Positions 19,702 through 29,495 are shown, numbered from the stretch's first letter. The stretch is DNA of 39,151 nucleotides from Chloroflexaceae bacterium (GCA_012031225.1 JAAUTZ010000020.1:1-39151); one strand, 5' to 3'. Numbers and translations are program-made. The notes: a model not told the origin generated them from the sequence alone.

Positions 19702-19801
19702 AGGTGAAGTGCAAACTATTGGAGGTCACGTCCACGCTGGCATCCTATTGGCTATTGGCATTGAAGCCAGAGCAATCATCCCCGAAAGGAACAAGAAATC
19801 T

Positions 19802-20287
19802 ATGCATACAAACATTGGATTGACGCAAGAACAGAGTGATGGTGTCCACACGATCCTGCGCCGTGTACTCGCCGATACCTATGTCCTGTATACCAAAACC
19901 CGCAACTACCACTGGAACGTCACCGGTATGCATTTCCAAACCTTGCACGATATGTTTGAGGAGCAGTACACCGCCCTCGAAACAGTGATTGACGATACCG
20001 CCGAACGCATTCGCGCCATTGGCCCCTATGCCATTGGCACGCTCGAAGAGTTCAGCGAATTCACCACCCTCAGCGAGCATCCCGGCAGCTATCCGAGTGC
20101 TACCACGATGGTGCAGAATCTCGTCACCGACTATGAGCAGATCATCCGCCAGCTGCGCGACGATGTAGATGCCTGTGCTGAGCAGTACCACGATCAAGGC
20201 ACCGCCGATTTCCTCACTGGCTTGATGGAACAAAACGAGAAGACCGCGTGGATGCTGCGGGCCCTTGCCACCGAAGTAGCCGCATAA
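19802..20287 (+). CDS. dps: Dps-type DNA-binding ferritin-like protein
   Basis: A 161-residue protein, the usual Dps size. Ferroxidase-site ligands are seen in NYHWNVTGMHF and LHDMFEEQY, followed by the helical segment AERIRAIG. Dps dodecamers oxidise and store iron using hydrogen peroxide and protect DNA in starvation. The frame is open back to 19709, but the ATG at 19802 begins where the family begins and follows AAAGGA at somewhat long spacing. It stands alone between two hairpins and has its own promoter-like element. Confidence 0.95.
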   Translation: MHTNIGLTQEQSDGVHTILRRVLADTYVLYTKTRNYHWNVTGMHFQTLHDMFEEQYTALETVIDDTAERIRAIGPYAIGTLEEFSEFTTLSEHPGSYPSATTMVQNLVTDYEQIIRQLRDDVDACAEQYHDQGTADFLTGLMEQNEKTAWMLRALATEVAA

Positions 20288-20330
20288 GATCCGCCGTACA
20301 TCGCCCCCATGCGACGGGGGACTGACGGAG

Positions 20331-20368
20331 CTGCATGGGTTGTGGATGCTGGAGGGCAACCCATGCAG
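20331..20368 (+). terminator. Strong hairpin downstream of dps
   Basis: Perfect 12-base arms CTGCATGGGTTG (20331-20342) and CAACCCATGCAG (20357-20368) with a 14-base loop. It lies 44 bases after the dps stop and 60 bases before the chimera gene. It could terminate dps transcription or be a leader structure for the next gene. Confidence 0.55.
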
Positions 20369-20428
20369 TTGGCCATGTAGCCCGAGACCCAGCCAACGAC
20401 ACACTGATACAATTCGCAAGGGAGAGGT

Positions 20429-23400
20429 ATGTTCATCGTTTCGTCTACTGCTGCGGCTGGTGCTGGCTCATTGCGCGAGGCACTCGCAACTGCCCCCGAT
20501 AATGCCACTATCCTGATTACCGTCAGTGGGACGATTACGCTCGATACACCGCTCATCTGTCAGCACAGCATTACCCTACAGGGGATGTCGCACGAGAGCC
20601 TGACAATCAGTGGCGCAACACAGGTGCGCATCTTCGAGATTGCAGCCCACGCTACGGTATCGCTGCACAGCCTGACATTGTGCGATGGCTATGCGGAGCA
20701 GGGCGGGGCAATCCTCAATCGGGGTACGCTCCACCTCAGCGATTGTGTCCTGCATCACAACGTCGCCGACGAGGGCGGCGCAATCGCCAATTTCGGCACC
20801 CTCCAGATGCAGCAGTGCCACCTGCACCACAATCACGCGGCGAGGAACACACGCGGGGGCGGGGCGATGGTAGCGATGCCAGAGAGTAGCACCACGATCA
20901 GCCAGAGCCACTTCTCAGCCAATTTCAGTGCGGGCTATGGTGGGGCCATCCTCAGCAATGCCACGCTCCAAATCAGCAGCACCACCTTCAGCACCAATCA
21001 GGCCCACCATAGCGGCGGCGCGATCCGCCAGCAGCAAGGCATCCTGCACCTCGAACGCTGCGCCTTGCACGCCAATCACGCCAGTGCCGGCGGTGCGCTC
21101 TGGCTGCAACCAAGCTGCACCGCAAGCCTCAACGAGAGCCTGTTTGAGCAGAACTACGCCGAGCGGTTGCCCGCCAGTACGTGGAACCACCCCAACGGCG
21201 GCGCGATCTGGAACAATGGCGGCAGTGTAGAGGTGCTCGGCTGTACCTTTGCGGGCAACCACGCCGAGCGCAACAGTGGGGCAATCCACACCCGCGATTT
21301 CCACCACTCCAGTAGCCTGCTGATCTGCAACAGCACCTTCAGCGCAAACTCTGCCGGACGCAGCGGCGGGGTCCTGTGCAACTACGGCAGCACCGAGATT
21401 ATCACCAGCACCCTTGTCCAGAACCATGCCCACCAAAACGGGGGCGGCATCGTCAATGGCGCACGCGGGCAGCTCCACCTATTCGGTACGATCCTTACTG
21501 ATAACCACGCCGCCCACAGCCAGAATGCGAGCGGCATCCTGACTTCACGCGGCTACAATCTGCTCGAGGCGGCTGACCCGCAAGGCTATACCCTCAAGGG
21601 TGAGCTTGACACCAACCTAAGCGGCGACCCCCAGCTTGGCAGCCTGCGTGATAACGGTGGCCCAACGCCGACGCTTGCGCCCAAGCCGACTAGTCCTGTA
21701 ATCAATGTGATCCCACCCCAAACGTGGGCAATGTCTACCGACCAACGCGGGCACGAACGCCCCTCAACCCATGCGTGGTGTGTCGGTGCGGTGCAGCTCA
21801 CCGCGCTCGAAGCCCCCCGCCTGCGTCTGCCTAACCCAACTGTATCGGACAGTGTGGCAGCCTCTGCTGCTTATTTAGGAGCCTCGCCTATGTTTGAGCC
21901 ATACCCGCGTGCGCTCGACCTGCCCCCCGCCAATCTTGCCCACGAGCTGCGCCAAGCTATCGAGCACGATGCGTTTCGGCTGATCTACCAGCCCGTGGTG
22001 CAGATCCACAGTGGGCAACCATTTGCTTTTACGACCTTCCTGCGCTGGGAGCACCCGAAGTGGGGCATCCTTATGCCTGAGGTGGTGCTAACACTGGCAC
22101 GAATGTACGGGATGTCGCGCCACGTTGATCATTGGGTGATGCAGCAGGTGGTGCAGCAAGCCGCAGCGTGGCAGCTGCACGGTGGCACCCCCCTGATCAG
22201 CTTTCACCTCGCGCCGGAGACGCTGCACGACGATAACATCATCCGCGAACTCGACCTGCTTTTTGCTACGCACGGTATATCCGGCTCGCAATTCCTGATC
22301 GAAGTCTCGGCCCCATTGCTGCCCACCGATCCCAACACACTGGAAACGATTGCAGCTGTGATGGCAGGCATTCAGCAACTCCTCTGTGGGGTTGCCCTCG
22401 ATCAGGTGAATGGCTCAACCCCGCTTGCCATCCTGCGCCGCCTCCCGCTGGATGCCCTGCTGCTTGACCGCACCTGTGTCAGCAATCTGCACAACGACCT
22501 GAATGCGGCAGCCGTGATTCAGACCCTGATCAGCTTCGCCCACAATCAAGGCATCCCGCCAATCATCACCGGCATCGAGCAATCCAGCCAACTCGAATGG
22601 CTGATGCTGCTCGGCTGCGAGTATGGGCAGGGCTATCATTTTGCACGCCCACTTGCCGCTGCCGAGCTACACCTTGACGCGGGCTATGGGCACGTTATTA
22701 CCGCCGCCCGCACCCTCTTTGCACCGTTTGAAGAGTTTGACACAACCCCGTTTGAGCTATTCGCCGATCCGTACATCGAGCAGCAGTCGTCGTCTGCCCC
22801 CATCATCACCCCGATTGGCAAAGGCTATATGGCTTCCCCTTTCCCGCGTGACCTGAGCGATAGCGATGCGGTGCTGATTGGGTATCGCCAAGAGATTGCC
22901 CAAGCCGCGCACTACCTCGATCACAACTTATCGGTGCTGATTACCTGCGATAAAGCTCTGGTCGAGCGGCTTGCCTACCACATCATCGAACACTCCGCCA
23001 AGACAGCCGTCTTTGCCGATGATCCCGTATCGCTCGATGAGGACGATACCAGCAACCGCGAAGCCCTTGCCGATCTGATTAGCAAGATGAAGCCCTCACA
23101 GGCTCTCGTGCTGCACCACCTCGATCTCGTCGTGGATAACCGCCCTGACTGGCCCCTGATTAACACCGCGCGCTCCTTAGTAGCCCTGTTCTACCGCAAG
23201 CAGCGCAACCCCCCAACCCTGCTGGCATTTGCCGATCCATCGCTGAATATCCCGCGTATCTTGCGCGAACGTTTCAACGTGCAACTCGAACTAGGTGGCA
23301 TTCACCGCGAAACGATCACGCAGCTGGTCACGTCCCGAGAACGGGATCGCTTTGATCGCTTCAGCGAGGGCGCACTGTTCAAACACGTTGCCGAGATGAA

Positions 23401-24400
23401 TGTGATTCAGTTTCGCACCGCCATGCGCTTCCTCGCCCAGAGCAGCATCGGCGTTGAGCCAAGCTACCGCCTGTTGCAACAGTTGCAGCCCTTCCGCCGC
23501 GACACACGCACCCAGATCGAAATCCCCGATGTCACCTTTGATGCGATTGGGGGCTATAACAATGTCAAGCAGCAGGTGTTCGAGGCGATTGAGTTGATCA
23601 CTGGGCGACCTGTACCCTACGCCCCTGATGGCACACCACTCTCGGCGCAGGCCCAGCAACTCCTCGCCGAAATCCTGCCGGAAACACCCGATGAGCGCGA
23701 ACTGCGCCGCAAGCTGGCTCCGCGTGGGCTGATCTTCTATGGCCCCCCCGGCACCGGCAAGACGCTGTTTGCCAAAGCCATTGCCAATGTGATGCAGGCA
23801 ACCTTCCAACTCATCAGTGGGCCTGAGATTATGTCCAAGTGGATTGGCGAGAGCGAGGGCAACTTGCGCCAGATCTTCGCCACCGCCCGCCGCAACGCGC
23901 CCGCCGTGATCCTGTTCGATGAGTTTGATAGCATTGCCGGCAAACGGAGCGGCTTCAACGATAGTGGCAGCCGCGAGATGAATGCCGTTGTATCGCAACT
24001 CCTGACCGAACTCGATGGCTTTCAAGAGGATCAAGAGATTCTTGTCATCGGCACAACCAACCGCCTCGATATGATTGACAAAGCCCTGCTGCGCCCCTCA
24101 CGGCTCCAACCGATTGCCATCGGGCTACCAGACAAAACCGCCCGCCGCCAGATCGCCGCTATCCATCTGGGCACATTTCAGGTGGAGCTGCCCAACGAGG
24201 AGTTGCTGGATATGCTTGCAGAGCGTACCGAAGGCTTCAGCGGCGATGAGGTGCGGGCAATCATTCAGGGGGTTGCACGGCGGGCCCGGCGCGGAGAGCC
24301 AGTGGATCGAGAGACCTTCTACACCCAGCTGGATCGCGTGCAGAAGTTCCACCAAGAACACCACCGCCTACGCCTCGATAATGAGGATATGGTGCATTAG
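20429..24400 (+). CDS. Beta-helix / degenerate EAL / AAA+ ATPase chimera
   Basis: A 1323-residue uninterrupted frame after GGGAGAGG. Residues 1-460 are a right-handed beta-helix with repeated GGAI/GGGI turns and a choice-of-anchor-like end, but no signal peptide. Residues 505-742 are an EAL fold whose catalytic motifs are lost (TFLRWEHP for EALLRW, ALDQVNGST for DDFGTG, LLDRT for KID), so c-di-GMP cleavage is unlikely. Residues 815-1000 look like an AAA+ half without a Walker A. Residues 1030-1323 are a Cdc48/VAT-like AAA+ module with Walker A GPPGTGKT (1105-1112), Walker B ILFDEF (D1164, E1165), sensor Asn in GTTNR and Arg-finger RPSR. It could be a cytoplasmic remodelling ATPase with binding and signal-sensing domains; this is inference. 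M488 at 21890 is a possible internal start. Confidence 0.9.
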   Translation: MFIVSSTAAAGAGSLREALATAPDNATILITVSGTITLDTPLICQHSITLQGMSHESLTISGATQVRIFEIAAHATVSLHSLTLCDGYAEQGGAILNRGTLHLSDCVLHHNVADEGGAIANFGTLQMQQCHLHHNHAARNTRGGGAMVAMPESSTTISQSHFSANFSAGYGGAILSNATLQISSTTFSTNQAHHSGGAIRQQQGILHLERCALHANHASAGGALWLQPSCTASLNESLFEQNYAERLPASTWNHPNGGAIWNNGGSVEVLGCTFAGNHAERNSGAIHTRDFHHSSSLLICNSTFSANSAGRSGGVLCNYGSTEIITSTLVQNHAHQNGGGIVNGARGQLHLFGTILTDNHAAHSQNASGILTSRGYNLLEAADPQGYTLKGELDTNLSGDPQLGSLRDNGGPTPTLAPKPTSPVINVIPPQTWAMSTDQRGHERPSTHAWCVGAVQLTALEAPRLRLPNPTVSDSVAASAAYLGASPMFEPYPRALDLPPANLAHELRQAIEHDAFRLIYQPVVQIHSGQPFAFTTFLRWEHPKWGILMPEVVLTLARMYGMSRHVDHWVMQQVVQQAAAWQLHGGTPLISFHLAPETLHDDNIIRELDLLFATHGISGSQFLIEVSAPLLPTDPNTLETIAAVMAGIQQLLCGVALDQVNGSTPLAILRRLPLDALLLDRTCVSNLHNDLNAAAVIQTLISFAHNQGIPPIITGIEQSSQLEWLMLLGCEYGQGYHFARPLAAAELHLDAGYGHVITAARTLFAPFEEFDTTPFELFADPYIEQQSSSAPIITPIGKGYMASPFPRDLSDSDAVLIGYRQEIAQAAHYLDHNLSVLITCDKALVERLAYHIIEHSAKTAVFADDPVSLDEDDTSNREALADLISKMKPSQALVLHHLDLVVDNRPDWPLINTARSLVALFYRKQRNPPTLLAFADPSLNIPRILRERFNVQLELGGIHRETITQLVTSRERDRFDRFSEGALFKHVAEMNVIQFRTAMRFLAQSSIGVEPSYRLLQQLQPFRRDTRTQIEIPDVTFDAIGGYNNVKQQVFEAIELITGRPVPYAPDGTPLSAQAQQLLAEILPETPDERELRRKLAPRGLIFYGPPGTGKTLFAKAIANVMQATFQLISGPEIMSKWIGESEGNLRQIFATARRNAPAVILFDEFDSIAGKRSGFNDSGSREMNAVVSQLLTELDGFQEDQEILVIGTTNRLDMIDKALLRPSRLQPIAIGLPDKTARRQIAAIHLGTFQVELPNEELLDMLAERTEGFSGDEVRAIIQGVARRARRGEPVDRETFYTQLDRVQKFHQEHHRLRLDNEDMVH
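21877..21892 (+). promoter_or_regulatory. Internal ribosome binding site and ATG at the beta-helix/EAL junction
   Basis: AGGAG (21877-21881), 8 bases, then an in-frame ATG (21890, residue 488). This is as good as most start sites in the window and lies exactly between the beta-helix and EAL domains. It could yield a separate EAL-AAA+ product of 836 residues. Confidence 0.5.
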
Positions 24401-24495
24401 GATCCGGTAAGGGACGGTAGCGTGAGCTTGCGGATGAGGTGCGCGTTATCATAAACCATGAGTAATCCACACAACAACGGGAAGAATGCGCTCGC

Positions 24496-26099
24496 ATGAC
24501 TGAACCTATGACTGACGCTACACTCGCCCACGCCGTTGCCCAACGGCGGACCTTTGCGATCATCTCGCACCCCGATGCAGGTAAAACGACGCTCACCGAG
24601 AAGCTCCTGCTCTATGCCGATGCCATTGATCTGGCCGGCGCGGTGCGTACCCGCAAACACCAACGCCACGCCACCTCAGACTGGATGGCAATGGAGCGTG
24701 AACGGGGTATCTCGATCACCTCAACCGTGCTGCAATTCAGCTTTCAAGAGCATCATTTCAACTTGCTCGATACGCCCGGACACCAAGACTTCAGCGAGGA
24801 TACCTATCGCACACTCATGGCTGTAGATAGCGCAGTGATGGTGCTGGATGTCGCTAAAGGCATCGAAGCCCAGACCCGCAAGCTATTTGAGGTATGTCGG
24901 TTACGCCAGATTCCGATCCTCACTTTTATCAACAAGCTCGACCACACCGGCATTGATCCGCTTGAGCTACTGGATGAGATTGAGCGCACGTTGCAGATCA
25001 GTGCCGTTCCGCTTAACTGGCCCATCGGCAACGGGAGCGACTTTCAGGGCGTGTACGATGTCACCCGCCACGAAGTGCTCCGCTTCACCCGTACCACGCA
25101 CGGGCAACACCGTGCCCCAGTACAAGTCACCGATATTACGGACCCGGCCCTGAGTACCCTGATCGGCGAAGCGGCAGCACAACGTCTGCGCGATGAGATT
25201 GACCTGCTCGCAGGGGCAGGCAGCACCTTCGATCTTGATGCGTTCCTCGCAGGCGCAATGACACCAGTCTTTTTGGCAGTGCGCTGAACAACTTCGGCGT
25301 TGAGCCGTTTCTGCACGCGCTGCAATATCTTGCCCCACCCCCCAACGCACGCCTCAGTGATCGCGGCTTGATTGACCCGATTGAGGAACCATTTTCGGGC
25401 TTCGTGTTCAAAATCCAAGCAAATATGGACCCCCTGCACCGCGACTGCATGGCGTTCATTCGGGTTTGCTCTGGGCGGTTCATCAAAGATATGCAGGTGT
25501 ATCACCCGCGCCTTGAGCGCACCATCAGGATGACTCGCCCGCACCGCGTCTTTGCCCGTGAACGCGAAACCGTGCAGGAAGCCGTGCCGGGCGATGTGAT
25601 CGGCGTAACTAATCCGGGCTTGTTTATGATTGGGGATACCTTGTGCAGTGGGCAGCCATTGCGCTATGATGCCATTCCGCGCTTCCCCCCAGAGAGCTTT
25701 GCGGTCTTACGCAACAACAACATTGCCCGCTACAAGCAATTTACCAAAGGGCTAGAGCAACTCGAAGCAGAAGGCGTGATCCAGATCCTCTACGAGGCGA
25801 CGAGCCTGCGACAGGAGCCAATCCTCGCGGCTGTTGGCGATCTCCAATTCGATGTCGTGCAAGCCCGCATGCATAGCGAATATGGCACCGAGACCACGCT
25901 CGAACGGCTGGCGTTTGTGTGTGCGCGGTGGGTGAACGGGACCCCGGCTGCACTAGCGCGCATGTACTTGCCTAGCCGGGTTGTAGCCGCCCGTGATCGG
26001 CACGGGGCCATGGTTGTTCTGTTCCCGTCCGAATGGGATCGGGAATACTGCATCCGCGAGAACCCCAATCTTGAGTTTACGGAGCGGGGCACGCTATAG
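24496..26099 (+). CDS. prfC: Peptide chain release factor 3, frameshifted as sequenced
   Basis: A translational GTPase that recycles release factors 1 and 2 after termination. The first part (24496-25287) has the P-loop [31 protein letters not shown], switch [10 protein letters not shown] and NKLD. The frame then stops because the segment near 25269-25273 has five T; with six T it reads [17 protein letters not shown] and runs on through [14 protein letters not shown] to 26099. The joined protein would be 534 residues, the normal RF3 length, and no other defect is visible. The break may be a read error or a real recent mutation, since RF3 is dispensable in several bacteria. The start codon has only a weak ribosome binding site. 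Confidence 0.9.
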
Positions 26100-26303
26100 C
26101 AAGGTGCGGCAGCGTCATACAAGCCATCCACACCACCCAACGCTGGCTCCCCCGCCCCGCTCCAGCAAGTGCAGGCTCCTGCTCGCGGGTCGTCAGGCGT
26201 TCGCTCGGCAGTTCCGGTTCACTGTGATTGCGCGAGTAAGGCGCGAGTTGGGTCGGTAACATCTGTAGGGCCCCTTTCCCATGCAAGGTTCAACGAGCTA
26301 GCT
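26100..26303. other. Convergent intergenic region without recognisable gene
   Basis: This stretch separates prfC from the oppositely oriented permease gene. No open frame with a start site, clear hairpin terminator or repeat was found by eye. Confidence 0.5.
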
Positions 26304-28817
26304 CTACTCATGCGCGAGCACCTCACGCACCGCGATGCGCGAGGCATTGCGGGCGGGCAGGTAGCTAGCAATGGCGGCGATGGCGAGTGAGAAGCCGAGC
26401 CACACCAGCACGCTCACCGCCGCGAAATCGAAATCCAACGGCATCGCAAACAGCATCATCCCCATGCTGTGGCTCATCCACGCACTCACGGGCAGCGCAA
26501 GGGCTGCCGCCAACAGCCACGCCAATCCGCCGATCAGCATCCCTTCGAGTAAGATGATGCGGAGGATCATCAAATCATCTGCGCCCACCGCCCGCATCAC
26601 GCCAATCTCACGCACCCGCTCAATCACATTCAGGCTCAGCGTGCCCGCCAGCCCTAGCCCACCAACTGCCGCAACCAGCACCGCCATGGCCAGCAGGCTC
26701 ACAATCATCACATTGATCACCTCGCGGTCATTGGCCTTCAGTTGTTCGGTTGTCTCACTATACAGCACCTCAATCCCGCGCTGCTTGAAAGCCTGCTCAA
26801 GCTGGATGCCGGCCAGCCGTTGCCCTTCTGCGCTGTGGTCGCTCGTAACCACGCGCAGGTAGCTGGCACGGTCAATCTCCCGCGCAATCTGCCCATAGTA
26901 GGGAAAGCTGACATACGCCCAGCGTGCCCCGCCAATCGTGGGAATGACCCCCACAATCGTCCAATCGTACTCACGCCCGTTCACTTCTAGTACCAGCGAT
27001 GACCCAACATCAAGATCTGGGTGTTCATCGAGCACCCCCATACTCACCACCAGCGCATTCTGATCATCCGGCAGCAGCCACCGTCCGCGTAGAATCTGCG
27101 GACTCATCGTGACCGTCTCAGGTGGGGTGGCAATCAGCGTCACCGTTTTGCTCTCGCTGCCATCCGCGAGGATGCGGCGCACACTGGCTTGCACCTGCCC
27201 TTCGGCGGCAACCACGCCGGGCACGCGCTGGGCGGTCTCCGCAAGGTAATCGGTGCGGTAACTGCGGGCCAGAAACACATGCACATCGTAGCCATACAGC
27301 GCGTCCATATAATTCTGGCTCGTGGTGAGCAGCGAGTCGCGCACACTGAAGACGGCGATAAACAAGGCTCCCCCCAGCGTCAGCGTGAGGAGCGTGCTAG
27401 CAAGGCGCAGTGTGCGTCGGAACGTGTTGCGGAGCGCAAGCAGTTCTGGGCGCGGCAGCACCGTAATCCGTTGCATCAGCCGATCCAGCCGCCCCTGCCC
27501 ATAGCTACCCGCCCCGCCGGCACTGCTCAGGGCGGCATGCACGGTGATGCGCGTGCCCTTCAGGATCGGCACAATCGCCGCAAGGAGCGGCACTAGCACG
27601 GCAACCCCGCCTTGCAGCAGGAACACCTGCGACGGAACCTGCACCTGCTCTACATCGAAGTTGATCAGATCGGCGAGAACCGCCACAAAGCCGCGTGTGC
27701 CCAGCAAGCCCAGCGGGATCGCTGGCACAAGGGCTAAGATGCCGAAGCACACCACCAGCACCAGATACATCAGCATAATCTGGCGGGCTTGTGCGCCGAT
27801 AGCTTTCATCACCCCGATCTGGCGCACCTGCTGCGAGAGGAGCGCACTAATCGTATTGGCAACCAGAAAGCCACTGAGCAAGATCGCCAGCACACTCATC
27901 ACACTCATCAGCGAGGTGAGCGTGAGGATCAAGAAGTTGAGCGGATGCTCACCCGGTATCGGCACTTGCGGGAATGACGGATCCAAGCCCGCCCGTTGCA
28001 GGCGGTTGTACACCTGCTGCGCGACGGCTTCATTGTGCTGGAGATCGTCGCCATTGGTGGCAACGTGCAACACGATCTGATTGAACTCGCGGGACTCACC
28101 GAGCCATACCGCCGTATCCAGATCAATGTAGGCGTAGATCGTGCCAATCAAGGGCGAAGGCCACTGGTGCAGATCGTGGGTGATGCCGTCTATCCGCAGG
28201 CTGCGCTGCTTGCCAGAAGGCAGCTCGATCAGCACCGTCGTGCCGATCTCCGCAGCTAGCATACCCACCCCCGAACGCTCGATCAAGATGCTGTGCTTGC
28301 GCGGGGCGGCGGCCCCCGCAACAGGGCTGAACTGGTTGACCCGCACGTTGGTGTAGTCATCCAGCGCGATGAACTGGATGTTGCGCCAATCTTCGCCAAC
28401 CCGTACCCGCGCATTAAAGACGCGCCGCCCATCTACTGCCGCGACTTCCGGCATCCGTTCGAGCGAATCGAGCAGGGCTTGGCTGAAGCCCGCCTTCGAG
28501 CTATCCGCCGTGCTGAGGCTGTAATCGGCATTGTAGCTGAGGACCCCACTGGAGACCGTGATGTGCGCTGGATTGGCTTGCTGGTAGATGCGCTGAAGTT
28601 CGGTGGAGAGAATGAACTGAGTGCCTGCAATCACGCCAACCGCAAACACACCAACGAAGATCGAGAGAACAACCAGCAGCGTGCGCGTGCGATTGCCCCA
28701 CAAGTCGGCGGCAATCTTCTTCCAGCGCGGCGCAAGCACGCCTGATCTTGCCGCTGGTGCAGCAGGCGCGGTGCGGGCAGCGGGCGGGATCGGTGGGACG
28801 GGGATGCGCCATTGCAT
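26304..28817 (-). CDS. MacB/FtsX-type ABC transporter permease, duplicated core
   Basis: An 837-residue membrane protein after GGAGG. It has an N-terminal helix (TLLVVLSIFVGVFAVGVI), an extracytoplasmic MacB-like domain, then a three-helix FtsX block near 295-420. A second helix (LASTLLTLTLGGALFIAVF), a second extracytoplasmic domain and a final FtsX block ending in PARNASRIAVREVLAHE follow. This two-module form is common for macrolide- or lipoprotein-type exporters in Gram-positive-like bacteria. The required LolD-like ATPase is not in the window. It lies 20 bases after the TetR gene and is likely controlled by it. Confidence 0.88.
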   Translation of the reverse strand: MQWRIPVPPIPPAARTAPAAPAARSGVLAPRWKKIAADLWGNRTRTLLVVLSIFVGVFAVGVIAGTQFILSTELQRIYQQANPAHITVSSGVLSYNADYSLSTADSSKAGFSQALLDSLERMPEVAAVDGRRVFNARVRVGEDWRNIQFIALDDYTNVRVNQFSPVAGAAAPRKHSILIERSGVGMLAAEIGTTVLIELPSGKQRSLRIDGITHDLHQWPSPLIGTIYAYIDLDTAVWLGESREFNQIVLHVATNGDDLQHNEAVAQQVYNRLQRAGLDPSFPQVPIPGEHPLNFLILTLTSLMSVMSVLAILLSGFLVANTISALLSQQVRQIGVMKAIGAQARQIMLMYLVLVVCFGILALVPAIPLGLLGTRGFVAVLADLINFDVEQVQVPSQVFLLQGGVAVLVPLLAAIVPILKGTRITVHAALSSAGGAGSYGQGRLDRLMQRITVLPRPELLALRNTFRRTLRLASTLLTLTLGGALFIAVFSVRDSLLTTSQNYMDALYGYDVHVFLARSYRTDYLAETAQRVPGVVAAEGQVQASVRRILADGSESKTVTLIATPPETVTMSPQILRGRWLLPDDQNALVVSMGVLDEHPDLDVGSSLVLEVNGREYDWTIVGVIPTIGGARWAYVSFPYYGQIAREIDRASYLRVVTSDHSAEGQRLAGIQLEQAFKQRGIEVLYSETTEQLKANDREVINVMIVSLLAMAVLVAAVGGLGLAGTLSLNVIERVREIGVMRAVGADDLMILRIILLEGMLIGGLAWLLAAALALPVSAWMSHSMGMMLFAMPLDFDFAAVSVLVWLGFSLAIAAIASYLPARNASRIAVREVLAHE

Positions 28818-28837
28818 AACATTAACCTCCTTGTACC

Positions 28838-29449
28838 TTATATTGGTGGTCTGTAACGGAACCCATCGAGCAGAAGCTGCACCGCCGCCCGAATGCGTTC
28901 GTTGAGCGGGAGCCGATACTCATCAATATGATCGCCTAGCACCAAGCCGTCAAGCATCGTGGCATAACACACATACATCACCTGCGGATCAAGCGGGCGG
29001 AACTCGCCCTGATCTATCCCTTGCTGAAAGATCGCTTCCATATATCGGCGGGCCGTGCTGTTGTAGTGCTGCAAGATTTGCCGCGCCCGTTCGTTGCGAG
29101 TTGCGAGGATGTAGTATTCAGCCAGTAGCGGGAGCAGCTGCATGGCTTGCACCTGCTCCAGCAGCAGCAGCGAGCGTTCGGTGTAGGCGATCAGCCGGGC
29201 ATATGCCGAACCATCGGTATGCACCAGATCGGCGAGCCAATCGAACTCAGGCGTAAACGTCTGATCTAACAGAGCCTCGATGATCGCCTCTTTGCTGCTG
29301 AAGTAGAGATAGAGCGTGCCTTTCGCAACCCCCGCCGCCTGCGCGATCTCATCCATACGGGCGGCGTGCAGTCCGTGTCGCGCAAAGACACTCGCGGCAG
29401 CAGTGAGGATGTGTCGGCGTTTCTCGGCATCAGGGCGGGCAATTGTCAT
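28838..29449 (-). CDS. TetR/AcrR family transcriptional regulator
   Basis: A 203-residue repressor. The N-terminal helix-turn-helix is RRHILTAAASVFARHG...MDEIAQAAGVAKGTLYLYFSSKEAIIEALL, strongly conserved. The C-terminal helical part should bind an inducer of unknown type. A palindromic operator at 29472-29495 lies 22 bases upstream of its start, overlapping the expected transcription start. This suggests repression of its own operon, which includes the ABC permease gene. It is divergent from the MarR gene. Confidence 0.95.
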   Translation of the reverse strand: MTIARPDAEKRRHILTAAASVFARHGLHAARMDEIAQAAGVAKGTLYLYFSSKEAIIEALLDQTFTPEFDWLADLVHTDGSAYARLIAYTERSLLLLEQVQAMQLLPLLAEYYILATRNERARQILQHYNSTARRYMEAIFQQGIDQGEFRPLDPQVMYVCYATMLDGLVLGDHIDEYRLPLNERIRAAVQLLLDGFRYRPPI

Positions 29450-29471
29450 ACGTTACCGGTTCTTCCTCATC

Positions 29472-29495
29472 GTATGACTGACCAGTCAGTCATAC
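29472..29495. promoter_or_regulatory. TetR-type palindromic operator
   Basis: Arms GTATGACTGAC and GTCAGTCATAC are exact inverse complements around CA. The size and the TGACTGAC/GTCAGTCA core fit known TetR-family operators. It begins 8 bases past the -10 box of the minus-strand promoter, so a bound repressor would block initiation. Confidence 0.8.

Noticed and set aside
25262-25280. Programmed -1 frameshift in prfC
   Set aside because: The local CTTTTTG does not fit the X-XXY-YYZ pattern and no stimulatory hairpin is evident; a missing T is simpler.
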